In this document: in pieces, positions 27,788 through 35,973 of the stretch
Layout of the letters: each line of letters begins with the position of its first letter
Numbering within the stretch: the stretch's first letter is position 1
Assembly: GCF_001297065.1 (NCBI RefSeq)
Contig: NZ_LHOX01000022.1
Location: forward strand, 62,001 to 126,000
DNA length: 64,000 nucleotides
Reading direction: 5' to 3'
Source of the DNA: Enterococcus sp. RIT-PI-f
Lineage (GTDB): Bacteria > Bacillota > Bacilli > Lactobacillales > Enterococcaceae
Notes under the pieces: model-generated
What the model was told of the DNA's origin: nothing
The model's input: only the letters and a program-made list of their open reading frames with translations
The model's database searches: none
Position numbers and translations under genes: made by a program

Positions 27788-28408
27788 CTAAATTCTTTGA
27801 TTCTTCAAATTGGGGAGTGCGCCTGCTGCGATCTTATCCTCTCTTGACGCATGCACGATCATATATTTATTTTTTGCTAACAATAAAGGATTTTGGCTTG
27901 CTTGTGTCAACAAATCATTGGTTCCTCTTAAAAGGGCCACTAAAGTCGTATAGCCTTGGTCATCTTTTTTTAACGGGCTATAATGTAATGTTGTACTATA
28001 TAGTTCAACAGCTTGGCCTTTTTTCAATAAAAAAGTCTCCATCTTTGCCACATCATAATGGGCCTCAATCATATCTGCTTGTGCACCTAAAGGCAGCAAA
28101 CAATCGGTCAATGCAATCACAACTTCACTGCCCATGTGGTATTCAACAGCCGTTGTTTCAGTATTTTGGCCGGCACAGATGCCTAATTGGATCTCCATAT
28201 TGCCGTATACATTCTCTTTCAGCCAATCATACAATGATGTGCTTTCTAAGTTAGCTGTACTTGCCTCATAATGATTGCCTGTTCGTGGAATCTTTTCTAT
28301 CAGTTCTTCATGGTGTGTGTTAACAAAATCAACAAAATCGAAGCCTTTTAATTCTTGCCCATAGCGTGCAAATGTTTGTTCATTTATCTCTTTCATGCCA
28401 TTTGTCAT
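27788..28408 (-). CDS. DUF4867-like conserved protein
   Basis: A 206-residue soluble protein of unknown function that I believe belongs to the DUF4867 group (low certainty). It begins MKEINEQTFARYGQ and has cupin-like beta strands (GMEIQLGICAGQNTET-type region, SEVVIALTDCLLPLG, GQAVELYSTTLHYSPLK, YTTLVALLRGTND). The C-terminal part with LYSTTLHYSP resembles ureidoglycolate-hydrolase or cupin sugar-enzyme folds. Last gene of the LacI-controlled operon, 20 bases after the PTS gene, so it probably acts on the imported sugar phosphate. Confidence 0.7.
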   Translation of the reverse strand: MTNGMKEINEQTFARYGQELKGFDFVDFVNTHHEELIEKIPRTGNHYEASTANLESTSLYDWLKENVYGNMEIQLGICAGQNTETTAVEYHMGSEVVIALTDCLLPLGAQADMIEAHYDVAKMETFLLKKGQAVELYSTTLHYSPLKKDDQGYTTLVALLRGTNDLLTQASQNPLLLAKNKYMIVHASREDKIAAGALPNLKNQRI

Positions 28409-28428
28409 CCCAATCCTCGTCTATCTTT

Positions 28429-30264
28429 TTACGCTTGTAATACAACATTCAAAATCTGTGTATCTTCTTCTGCCTGGCCATTGTCTGAAGTAGTCACTTC
28501 CGCAAATTGTGCAGTATTTGTCACGATCACTGGGGTAATCGTTTCGTAACCCGCTTCTTTGATCGCCGCTAAATCAAATTCTACTAGGGTATCTCCTCGT
28601 TTGACTTGATCACCGACTTGTTTATGAACGGTGAAAAACTGCCCTTCCAACTCGACTGTATCCAAACCAATATGCATCAGAATCTCTACACCAGATGTGG
28701 TCATCATGCCAATCGCATGCCCTGTCGGGAATGCGACAGTGATCTCACCATCCGCTGGGGCTGTCAACTTGCCTTCACTCGGAATGATTGCAACCCCTTT
28801 CCCAAGCATACCGGTTGAAAATACAGTATCGGGCACTTCACTTAAAGCCACGATTTGACCGGCTAGCGGGCTAGTCAAAACCAAATTATCTAATTCAGTT
28901 TGATTGTCTGTATTTTTTTCTAATACTTTAGGATCGTATCCGAATAAGAAAGTACCAACTGCTGCTCCAAAAAATGCAACCGCTAAGGCGATGAGAAATG
29001 GTACGAATCCTTCACCTAAGAAAACTGGAATACTTAACAAACCCACTGGACCTGCTGCAAGGGCAGCACTATTGCCCGCACCAGCAATACCACCTGCAAC
29101 ACCGGCAGCCGCTAAAGCAACATAAAACGGCTTTTTAAACTTCAAATTGATGCCATAAATGGCTGGTTCTGTAATACTGAATAAAGCCGTGATCGTCGAT
29201 GACAACGCTAATTGTTTAACCTTAACATCTTTCGCTTTTAGAAATACGCCGAATGCTGAACCAGCTTGAGCAAAATTTGATGGGCCAGTCATTCCATTGA
29301 TTGTATTTCTTCCGTACAAAGCTAAATTATTATAACTAATTGGGACGATTCCCCAATGGAGTCCAAAAACGACCAATAATTGCCATGCAGCACCTAATAT
29401 GACCCCACAAACGATTGGACTGAGAGAGTACAAAAATTCATACCCATTCCCAACAGAATTACTTAAAAATGAAGTGACCGGACCAATGATCAAATACGTT
29501 GCTGGTATTGTAATACCCAAGCAAATCATTGGTGTTAACACATTTTTAACGACCGGATGAATAAATCGGTTACATAAATATTCGATTTTTGACAGAAAAT
29601 ATACTGCGAAAATAATCGGTAGCACAGAGGAAGTATATCTTGCCAAAATGACTGGTACACCGAAAAAGTCTAAAGACGCACCATCATTAAATGCTTGTAC
29701 CAAAGTTGGATACAACAATGCTCCACCGACTACAGCTGCTAAAAAACGATTGGCATCAAATTTTTTAGCAGAGGTGTATGCGAGTAATATCGGCATGAAA
29801 TAAAAAACTGAATCTGCCGTTGCATTTAAAATCATATAGCCCCCGCTGTCAGCAGACAGACCCAACTGCGTTGCAATCATCAACAACCCTTTGATCATTC
29901 CTCCACCAATCAATGCAGGTAATATCGGTGTAAATATGGAAGAAACAAGGTCAATTGCCTTATCGATAAACTTTTCATTTTTCTTGTCAGCTGAAGAAGA
30001 TACATTGTCAAAATGGTTCAGCTGTGTTTGTTTATTAATTGCTTTATACACGTCTGAAACAGTATTGCCTATGACAACTTGATACTGACCGCCACTTTGG
30101 ATAACGCTCACTACACCATCCAAATTTTCTAAATTGGTTTTATTCGCTTTTGATTCATCTTTTAGTTTAAAACGTAAACGTGTCGCGCAATGGACCAATG
30201 AGTTTACATTTTCTTCCCCACCAACATTATCAATGATCAAAGAACCTAATTTATTAAAATCCAT
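28429..30264 (-). CDS. Beta-glucoside-type PTS transporter, IIBCA fusion
   Basis: A 611-residue membrane transporter that imports and phosphorylates a sugar. EIIB at 1-90 with phospho-Cys26 in LVHCATRLRF; EIIC at about 100-460 with ten or so helices (TPILPALIGGGMIKGLL, GLHWGIVPI, ITEPAIYGINLKFKKPF); EIIA at about 480-605 with KLTAPADGEIT-type and VEILMHIGLDTVEL, whose His is the phospho-acceptor. The ATG at 30264 has GGAG eight bases upstream; the longer frame to 30288 is not favoured. Though beta-glucoside-like, its neighbours (epimerase, RpiB) suggest a different sugar. Confidence 0.93.
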   Translation of the reverse strand: MDFNKLGSLIIDNVGGEENVNSLVHCATRLRFKLKDESKANKTNLENLDGVVSVIQSGGQYQVVIGNTVSDVYKAINKQTQLNHFDNVSSSADKKNEKFIDKAIDLVSSIFTPILPALIGGGMIKGLLMIATQLGLSADSGGYMILNATADSVFYFMPILLAYTSAKKFDANRFLAAVVGGALLYPTLVQAFNDGASLDFFGVPVILARYTSSVLPIIFAVYFLSKIEYLCNRFIHPVVKNVLTPMICLGITIPATYLIIGPVTSFLSNSVGNGYEFLYSLSPIVCGVILGAAWQLLVVFGLHWGIVPISYNNLALYGRNTINGMTGPSNFAQAGSAFGVFLKAKDVKVKQLALSSTITALFSITEPAIYGINLKFKKPFYVALAAAGVAGGIAGAGNSAALAAGPVGLLSIPVFLGEGFVPFLIALAVAFFGAAVGTFLFGYDPKVLEKNTDNQTELDNLVLTSPLAGQIVALSEVPDTVFSTGMLGKGVAIIPSEGKLTAPADGEITVAFPTGHAIGMMTTSGVEILMHIGLDTVELEGQFFTVHKQVGDQVKRGDTLVEFDLAAIKEAGYETITPVIVTNTAQFAEVTTSDNGQAEEDTQILNVVLQA

Positions 30265-30301
30265 TTTATTCTCTCCATTCTTGTTCAATCAACTACACCT
30301 T

Positions 30302-30313
30302 GTTAGCGATTAC
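30302..30313. promoter_or_regulatory. LacI-type operator-like site before the PTS gene
   Basis: GTTAGCGATTAC resembles the sites near 32470 and 32633. It lies in the 100-base gap between the barrel protein and PTS genes. Confidence 0.4.
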
Positions 30314-30364
30314 ATTTACCGTCAATTACTTCATAAAAGTTTACAAAGTAATTGAACAACCCAA

Positions 30365-31294
30365 CTAACGATTTCGACTCGCCATTCTAAAGTACGTATA
30401 TGGTTTGCCTTTCAATGATATGGACAACTGCATCACATTTTCTGGGGTCGTACATCCTGCAAAACCACCATCGCCGATTGCATGGATATCCGCACCTGTT
30501 TCTTTCATCATCAACGCAATCATCCGGATCGTATCTTGATCAGCACCTTCTACAGAACTATTCAAGAAGGTCATCGCTAACGTACCAGGTTTATACGTAT
30601 GAACAAACTGCACCAAATCTTGGATCATATGCACACTGATACCATGGCGTGAACCTGGTGCAGGCAGATCGATGACATCGGCTCCTGCATCAATCAATTC
30701 TTTGATGATTTCTTTGGCATCGCGTTTGGCCAGAGGATCACCTAAAACTTTTTCATCGATGCCATCTTCCCATTTACCAGAGAAGATCAGCGTATCCTCT
30801 CCTAAAATTTCACGGGCTCTTTTGGTGGTTTTGATAATATCATCGATCGATGTGCCTGAACCTGGATTTCCACCTAAAACAATAAAATCTGCGCCTAAAT
30901 CTTTGGCTTTTTGGATATGGGCATCAGTTGCCAACATACCTTCTACATCATACAGTTTTTTCTCTACAACTTTATTTTTCCCAGGGCAACCTAGATAAAT
31001 CCCCACTGGAATATTTACGCGTTTTTTTAACTCGGCTAAAGACAGCCCTTGCAGACCAGGATTATTGGTTTCATCATTTAAATTGAATGTATTCAACATG
31101 ACCATATCGGATCCGAATGCTGCCATCAATTCTGTATTGGTCACACCACGAACTAATCCTTGACTCGCAAAAAGCAAATGCTGTGCCATCACGACCCTAC
31201 CTTCGGATTTAAAAATTGAACGCTTTAAATCTCGCCCACTCATTTGCTCTATGTCTGTTTTTGATGCACTGATCAAACGTGTTACTTCTGCCAT
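30365..31294 (-). CDS. Conserved TIM-barrel-like protein of unknown function
   Basis: A 309-residue cytoplasmic protein. I do not assign a reaction. It has alternating strands and helices with glycine-rich loops typical of a phosphate-binding TIM barrel: MLNTFNLNDETNNPG, IPVGIYLGCPG, FIVLGGNPGSGTSIDDI, DVIDLPAPGSRHGISVHMIQ and IHAIGDGGFAGCTTPENV. The last two loops look like sugar-phosphate binding elements. It may be of the type labelled DUF7916 in databases (recalled, not checked). Its position after the epimerase and RpiB-like genes suggests an aldolase or isomerase-like step. Confidence 0.7.
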   Translation of the reverse strand: MAEVTRLISASKTDIEQMSGRDLKRSIFKSEGRVVMAQHLLFASQGLVRGVTNTELMAAFGSDMVMLNTFNLNDETNNPGLQGLSLAELKKRVNIPVGIYLGCPGKNKVVEKKLYDVEGMLATDAHIQKAKDLGADFIVLGGNPGSGTSIDDIIKTTKRAREILGEDTLIFSGKWEDGIDEKVLGDPLAKRDAKEIIKELIDAGADVIDLPAPGSRHGISVHMIQDLVQFVHTYKPGTLAMTFLNSSVEGADQDTIRMIALMMKETGADIHAIGDGGFAGCTTPENVMQLSISLKGKPYTYFRMASRNR

Positions 31295-31339
31295 CGCTAT
31301 TCGACTCCTTCAATAAATAAACTTTTCTACTATTTTACT

Positions 31340-31786
31340 TTACTCATTTTCCGCTTCAATTTCTGCAATCATTTGTACACGATTGGCATGTCTGCCGCCT
31401 TCGAACTCTGCATCCAGCCATTCTTTAACGATCATTTTAGCCAATTCACTGCCAATGACACGAGAACCAAAAGCCACAATGTTGGTATTGTTGTGTTCTT
31501 TTGACAATTTGGCTGAGTACGGTTCACTACAAACAACGGCACGAATGCCTTTGACTTTATTTGCAGAAATCGAAATACCGACACCTGTGCCGCAAATCAA
31601 TATTCCTCCATCAAACCTACCACTAGCCACTTCTTCCGCGACTTTTTTTCCATAGCTTGGATAGTCTGTTCGCTCTGAAGAATACGGACCAAAATCCTCT
31701 ATTTCATGGCCTAATTCTTTTACATAATCAATAATTGCTGGTTTTAATTCGATGCCTACGTGATCACTGCCAATTGCTAATTTCAT
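31340..31786 (-). CDS. RpiB/LacAB-family sugar-phosphate isomerase
   Basis: A 148-residue aldose-ketose isomerase. Signature segments: AIGSDHVGIELK, the active-site ICGTGVGISISANKV with its catalytic Cys, and HNNTNIVAFGSRVIG. RpiB enzymes interconvert ribose-5-P and ribulose-5-P, and relatives act on allose-6-P, galactose-6-P and others; the actual substrate cannot be chosen here. The start codon overlaps the epimerase stop in an ATGA arrangement, so the two are translationally coupled. Confidence 0.92.
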   Translation of the reverse strand: MKLAIGSDHVGIELKPAIIDYVKELGHEIEDFGPYSSERTDYPSYGKKVAEEVASGRFDGGILICGTGVGISISANKVKGIRAVVCSEPYSAKLSKEHNNTNIVAFGSRVIGSELAKMIVKEWLDAEFEGGRHANRVQMIAEIEAENE

Positions 31787-32454
31787 TTGTTTTGTTCCTC
31801 CTTATTGTTTTCTCTTAAATTTGTAAGAGATTCTTGATAGCTTGCTTCCTTTCCAAATAAGGCAGAAGTGCCTAATACAAAACCGACAACGCCTTTTTTA
31901 TGCAGCGAAGCTACTTTCTCTGGCGAGATTGCACCGTCAACCATGATTTGATAATTATACTGGTTGGCTAACGCTGCGAGCTGGTCAATTTTTGGATCCA
32001 CATAGTCCAAATATTTTTGTCCCGCAAAACCAGGGTTGACCGTCATCACCATCACATAATCGACTAAAGGCAATAACCCTTGGATACTCTCTACCGATGT
32101 TCCTGGATTGATGGCGATCCCCGCTTTCTTTCCTTTTTGGCGGATGACATCTAGTGTTCTAGCAGCTTGTTGATCGGCTTCCGGGTGGATATAGATGATA
32201 TCAGCCCCTAAATCTGCAAATTTTTCTACATATTTGCTGGGCTCCTGGATCATGAGATGGACATCGACTGGTTTATCAGTTGTGGCTCTGACAAGCTCAA
32301 AGTCCTGTAGCCCCATACCAAAGTTTGGAACAAAACTGCCGTCCATAAAATCCATGTGAAAAATATCGGCACCGGCCGCTGATAATCGTTGTGTATCCTT
32401 TTCTAAATTTGAGAAGTCCGCACACATCATTGAGGGACATAATAATAAGCTCAT
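31783..32454 (-). CDS. Ribulose-phosphate 3-epimerase family enzyme (AlsE-like)
   Basis: A 223-residue TIM barrel of the Rpe/AlsE family: LCPSMMCADF at the N terminus, FHMDFMDGSFVPNFGMG (metal-binding His and Asp), VDVHLMIQEP, YIHPEA, YVMVMTVNPGFAGQKY (metal and phosphate loop), MVDGAIS and FVLGTSALF. The MC and DFMDG details resemble allulose-6-phosphate epimerase more than the housekeeping Rpe. The ATG at 32454 follows AAGGAGG; the longer frame to 32559 runs through the promoter and is not real. First gene of the LacI-controlled operon. Confidence 0.9.
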   Translation of the reverse strand: MSLLLCPSMMCADFSNLEKDTQRLSAAGADIFHMDFMDGSFVPNFGMGLQDFELVRATTDKPVDVHLMIQEPSKYVEKFADLGADIIYIHPEADQQAARTLDVIRQKGKKAGIAINPGTSVESIQGLLPLVDYVMVMTVNPGFAGQKYLDYVDPKIDQLAALANQYNYQIMVDGAISPEKVASLHKKGVVGFVLGTSALFGKEASYQESLTNLRENNKEEQNK

Positions 32455-32469
32455 CCTTTTCCTCCTTGA

Positions 32470-32516
32470 GATAACGATTACCCATCGGTCAAAAAAATAT
32501 TTGAGTAATCGTTTTC
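32470..32516. promoter_or_regulatory. Two LacI-type operators before the epimerase gene
   Basis: GATAACGATTAC (32470-32481) and, in the opposite orientation, GAAAACGATTACTC (read from 32516 to 32503). Both resemble the site at 32633-32646 before the lacI-type gene. They lie downstream of the operon promoter, where bound repressor would block elongation. Confidence 0.7.
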
Positions 32517-32530
32517 CTTTTGTTAAAGCT

Positions 32531-32559
32531 AATATAGCACCCTCTTTTAGTGATGTCAA
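32531..32559 (-). promoter_or_regulatory. Promoter of the LacI-controlled sugar operon
   Basis: Minus-strand TTGACA (32554-32559), 17 bases, TATATT (32531-32536): near-consensus. Confidence 0.85.
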
Positions 32560-32608
32560 TCATTTTTTGCGCGATTCATGTTGAATGACTGGGTCAAATA
32601 TGAGAAAA

Positions 32609-32646
32609 TATGATGAAACAATCGTTTGAAGTGATAACGATTACTC
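32609..32646 (+). promoter_or_regulatory. -10 box and operator before the LacI-type gene
   Basis: TATGAT (32609-32614) and GATAACGATTACTC (32633-32646), the latter shared with the divergent operon. This suggests autoregulation. Confidence 0.6.
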
Positions 32647-32659
32647 AAAGGAGAAACCC

Positions 32660-33664
32660 ATGAAAAATTACTCTATCAAAGATATTGCTGCTATCGCAGG
32701 TGTTTCTGTGGCCACGGTCTCACGGGTGATCAATGACAATGGTCGTTTTTCAGAAGAAACCAGAAAAAAAGTCCTGCAAGTGATTGAAGATACCGGTTAT
32801 AAAATGAATTATACTGCCAAGAATCTAAGGATGAATAAATCTTTTTCGATTGGTATTTTAGTACCTGATATTAGCAATTATTTCTTTGCGACAGTGGTTC
32901 AGCAGTTAGAAGAGAGCCTATTTGATAAAGGTTATTCAACCATCATCTGCAATACCTCTCGCAGTTTAGAAAAAGAACGGGCTTATTTGCGAATGCTAGA
33001 AGGAAAAGGTGTTGATGGGTTGATCGTGATTTCTGGCGCCGAGGCCTTTGAATTTGATTCTTCTGGTTCTGACAAAAAAATTCCCTATGTTTGTATCGAC
33101 CGTGAGCCAAAGATCAAAGCAGATACGATCTTTATTTCATCGAATCATTACCAAGGCGCATTTGAAGCGACAGAAGAATTGATTCGCTCAGGTTGCCTTC
33201 ATCCAGTCATTGCCATGCACAATCAAAAGTCAACAAGTGCGAAAGAGCGGTTGAAGGGCTTCAAAGATGCCCTCAAAAAAAACAATATCGTTTTTGTCTC
33301 CCACAAACATCTGCTGACACTTTCTTTGGATGAGGCCCATTTTCCGCAAAATATTGCCTCATTTCTGGCAGAAAATCCGACAGTTGATGGCATTTTTTCA
33401 ATCAATGATTTGATTGCGTTGCAACTGTTGGCTTATTTCCAAAAGCACGATGTATCTGTTCCCTCTCAATTGAAATTGATTGGATTTGATGACACGATAT
33501 CAGGTCAATATACGACTCCGACATTATCTTCTGTGCGCCAAAACACAACTTTGATTTCTGAGCATGCAGCAGAAGCTTTGTTAGGTTTGATCAATAAAGA
33601 AGGTGCCTTAAACAGAGAAATTATGGTCCCTGTAACATTGGTCTTACGAGAATCGACACGATAA
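32660..33664 (+). CDS. LacI-family transcriptional regulator
   Basis: A 334-residue repressor: N-terminal HTH (SIKDIAAIAGVSVATVSRVIND, about 4-25), a hinge helix, and a periplasmic-binding-protein-like sensor (IGILVPDISNYFFATVVQQLE, GLIVISGAEAFEF, DGIFSINDLIALQLL, LIGFDDTISGQYTTPTLSSVRQ). AAAGGAG lies eight to ten bases before the ATG. It is divergent from the epimerase-rpiB-barrel-PTS-DUF4867 operon and three nearby AACGATTAC-type sites point to that operon as its target. Effector unknown, probably the imported sugar phosphate. Confidence 0.93.
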   Translation: MKNYSIKDIAAIAGVSVATVSRVINDNGRFSEETRKKVLQVIEDTGYKMNYTAKNLRMNKSFSIGILVPDISNYFFATVVQQLEESLFDKGYSTIICNTSRSLEKERAYLRMLEGKGVDGLIVISGAEAFEFDSSGSDKKIPYVCIDREPKIKADTIFISSNHYQGAFEATEELIRSGCLHPVIAMHNQKSTSAKERLKGFKDALKKNNIVFVSHKHLLTLSLDEAHFPQNIASFLAENPTVDGIFSINDLIALQLLAYFQKHDVSVPSQLKLIGFDDTISGQYTTPTLSSVRQNTTLISEHAAEALLGLINKEGALNREIMVPVTLVLRESTR

Positions 33665-33717
33665 AACAACGCAGGAAGGACTCACACTTTGTGTCCTTCC
33701 TGCGTTGTTTTGTTTTT
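33664..33717. terminator. Bidirectional terminator
   Basis: ACAACGCAGGAAGGAC with a perfect complement, flanked by A and T runs. It serves the LacI-type gene and the feo operon; the last codons of the small Cys-rich gene lie within it. Confidence 0.92.
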
Positions 33718-33837
33718 ATCTTCTGAAACCGGACAGGCACAATGACAGTCCGAACAGCTATCTTTTCTGAGCATTTTGACAATAACCTTTGCGGTATACC
33801 CAAATATCAACAATGCGATGATAATCGTTGCGATCAT
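33682..33837 (-). CDS. FeoB-associated Cys-rich membrane protein
   Basis: A 51-residue protein: an N-terminal transmembrane helix (MIATIIIALLIFGYTAKVIV) then a Cys cluster C-x2-C-x-C-x-C (CSDCHCAC) and a short hydrophilic tail. This is the small partner often found after feoB; it may help iron delivery or hold a metal, which is unproven. The ATG overlaps the feoB stop (ATGA) and AGGAGGG lies five bases upstream. Its stop codon sits in the loop of the terminator hairpin. Confidence 0.85.
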   Translation of the reverse strand: MIATIIIALLIFGYTAKVIVKMLRKDSCSDCHCACPVSEDKNKTTQEGHKV

Positions 33838-35972
33838 TTGCTCCCTCCTATGACTTGAATCGTTGGGGTCGTTTGATGGATTGGTTTCTTCACCAGCGCA
33901 AAAATCAGACCGCAGATAAAGAGAACTGCGATACCTGTTCCTAGCGTTAAAGATCCGCCTTCAAATAGGACATGCCCTAGCTGATAGACAACGAAACTGG
34001 CACAATAGGCCAATCCACATTGATAGCTGATAGCCAACCAAGTCCATTTGCTGTCGCCCATTTCACGATGGATCGCACCGATGGCAGCAAAACAAGGCGC
34101 GCATAACAAGTTAAAAATCAAAAATGAATAGGCCGCAACTGCTGTATAGTCATTTCTCAACAACTGCCAGATTTCATTGCCACTTTCTGAGATTTCTCCT
34201 GTTTGTCCATAGAGGATACCAAATGTGCCAATCACATTTTCTTTGGCAATCAGCCCAGTGATCGTTGCCACCGTTCCCCGCCAAGTCCCCCAGCCTAAAG
34301 GTGCAAAAATAGGGGCCATCAAGCGACCGGCTGCTGCCAAAATACTTTGATCCTCCGTCACCCTCGCCAGTGAAAAATCATAACTTGAGGCAAACCAGAT
34401 CAATACACAGGCGGCAAAGATGATCGTTCCTGCTTTCTTGACAAAGGCAATACCGCGATCCCAGGCACTCTTGAAGACGGATGACACCTGCGGTAAATGG
34501 TATGCGGGCAATTCCATGATGAACGGCGCAGGATCACCAGCAAATAACGCTGTTTTCTTTAAAACGATACCAGATACAACAATTGCGGCCATGCCAATAA
34601 AATAGGCCGATGGCGCAACCCACGTACGACCTGGGAAAAAGGCACCGGAGATCAACGCGATGATCGGTAATTTCGCAGAACAAGGCATAAAGGTCGTCAC
34701 CATGACTGTCAAGCGCCGGTCTTTTTGGTTCTCGATCGTGCGACTAGCCATAACACCAGGTACGCCACAACCAGTGGCAATCAACATGGGGATAAAGGAT
34801 TTCCCAGACAAGCCGAATTTACGGAACAGCCGATCCATCACAAATGCGATTCGCGCCATATAGCCGCAATCCTCCAAAATTGCCAAACAGAAAAACAACA
34901 CGAAAATCTGCGGCAAAAAACCTAATACTGCCCCGACACCAGCAACGATCCCATCTTGGATCAATTCCTGCATCCACTGTGCGACATGCCATTGATTCAT
35001 CCATTGATCAAGAATCTCTGGGATCCAAGATCCGAATAAAACATCATTGACCCAATCGGTACCAATCGTCCCCACTGTCTGGATCGACAAGTAATAGATC
35101 AACCACATAAAAAATGCGAAAATCGGCAGCGCCAGCACACGATGGGTCAATAAGCGATCAATGTTGTCACTGATCGATAGTCGCTGGTCTTCCTGGCGGA
35201 TAACAGCCAATGAAAGCAGGTCTTCAATAAAGCCATAACGTTCATTCACCAATATGGCATCACTGCTTTCTTTGAATATCATCTCTGCGATGGCGATCGT
35301 TTCAGCGATTTCTTTTTGCTGTAGAGGCGTTAAATCGATCTCTTGTGTGACCAACGGGTCTTTCTCAAATAGTTTGATCGCTGTCCATCGCCGTTTTGCT
35401 TCAGATAAATCAGCTGGCAATTGATGACCAATTTCAGCTAAAGCCGACTCCAGTCGTGGATCATACCTGAGAATGGCGGCTTGTTTTTTTGCAGACTGTT
35501 TGGCCGTGGACATCATTTTTTCCATTCCCTGCTGCTTTAAGGCGCTGATTTTCACGACGGATATGCCTAAGCCATAGGCCAGTTTGTCAATATTCAGCTG
35601 AATGCCTTTTTTCTTCAACAAATCACTCATGTTAATGGCGACAACGATGGGCAATCCCATTTCTAACAGTTGCAGCGTAAGATACAAATTTCGTTCTAAG
35701 TTTGTCCCATCTACGATATTTAACACCGCATCGATCGATGCTTCTTGCAAGTAATTGCGGGAGATGACTTCTTCTGGTGTATATGGAGACAATGAGTAGA
35801 TGCCTGGCAGATCCTGGATCGTGATCAGCTTATCTTTTTTGTATTTGCCTGACTTACGTTCAACTGTTACACCAGGCCAATTGCCAACGGTCTGTTTTGC
35901 ACCAGTCAACTGATTAAAGGTACTTGTTTTGCCGCTATTGGGATTACCGACCAACGCACATTGCAACTGCAT
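33834..35972 (-). CDS. feoB: FeoB ferrous iron transporter
   Basis: A 712-residue membrane GTPase that imports Fe(II). N-terminal G domain (1-165): G1 GNPNSGKT, G3 DLPGIYSL, G4 NMSD; a helical spacer follows; then the permease with two GATE domains: LPQIFVLFFCLAILEDCGYMARIAFVMD, IATGCGVPGVMASRTI, FMPCSAKLPIIALI and FNLLCAPCFAAIGAI. The ATG at 35972 (MQLQCAL) has AAAGGAGGGGG ten bases upstream; the longer frame overlaps feoA and is not real. It starts one base after feoA ends. Confidence 0.97.
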   Translation of the reverse strand: MQLQCALVGNPNSGKTSTFNQLTGAKQTVGNWPGVTVERKSGKYKKDKLITIQDLPGIYSLSPYTPEEVISRNYLQEASIDAVLNIVDGTNLERNLYLTLQLLEMGLPIVVAINMSDLLKKKGIQLNIDKLAYGLGISVVKISALKQQGMEKMMSTAKQSAKKQAAILRYDPRLESALAEIGHQLPADLSEAKRRWTAIKLFEKDPLVTQEIDLTPLQQKEIAETIAIAEMIFKESSDAILVNERYGFIEDLLSLAVIRQEDQRLSISDNIDRLLTHRVLALPIFAFFMWLIYYLSIQTVGTIGTDWVNDVLFGSWIPEILDQWMNQWHVAQWMQELIQDGIVAGVGAVLGFLPQIFVLFFCLAILEDCGYMARIAFVMDRLFRKFGLSGKSFIPMLIATGCGVPGVMASRTIENQKDRRLTVMVTTFMPCSAKLPIIALISGAFFPGRTWVAPSAYFIGMAAIVVSGIVLKKTALFAGDPAPFIMELPAYHLPQVSSVFKSAWDRGIAFVKKAGTIIFAACVLIWFASSYDFSLARVTEDQSILAAAGRLMAPIFAPLGWGTWRGTVATITGLIAKENVIGTFGILYGQTGEISESGNEIWQLLRNDYTAVAAYSFLIFNLLCAPCFAAIGAIHREMGDSKWTWLAISYQCGLAYCASFVVYQLGHVLFEGGSLTLGTGIAVLFICGLIFALVKKPIHQTTPTIQVIGGSK

Positions 35973-35973
35973 C

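Noticed and set aside
32455-32559. N-terminal extension of the epimerase
   Set aside because: It contains the operon's promoter and operators; the chosen start has a consensus ribosome site.
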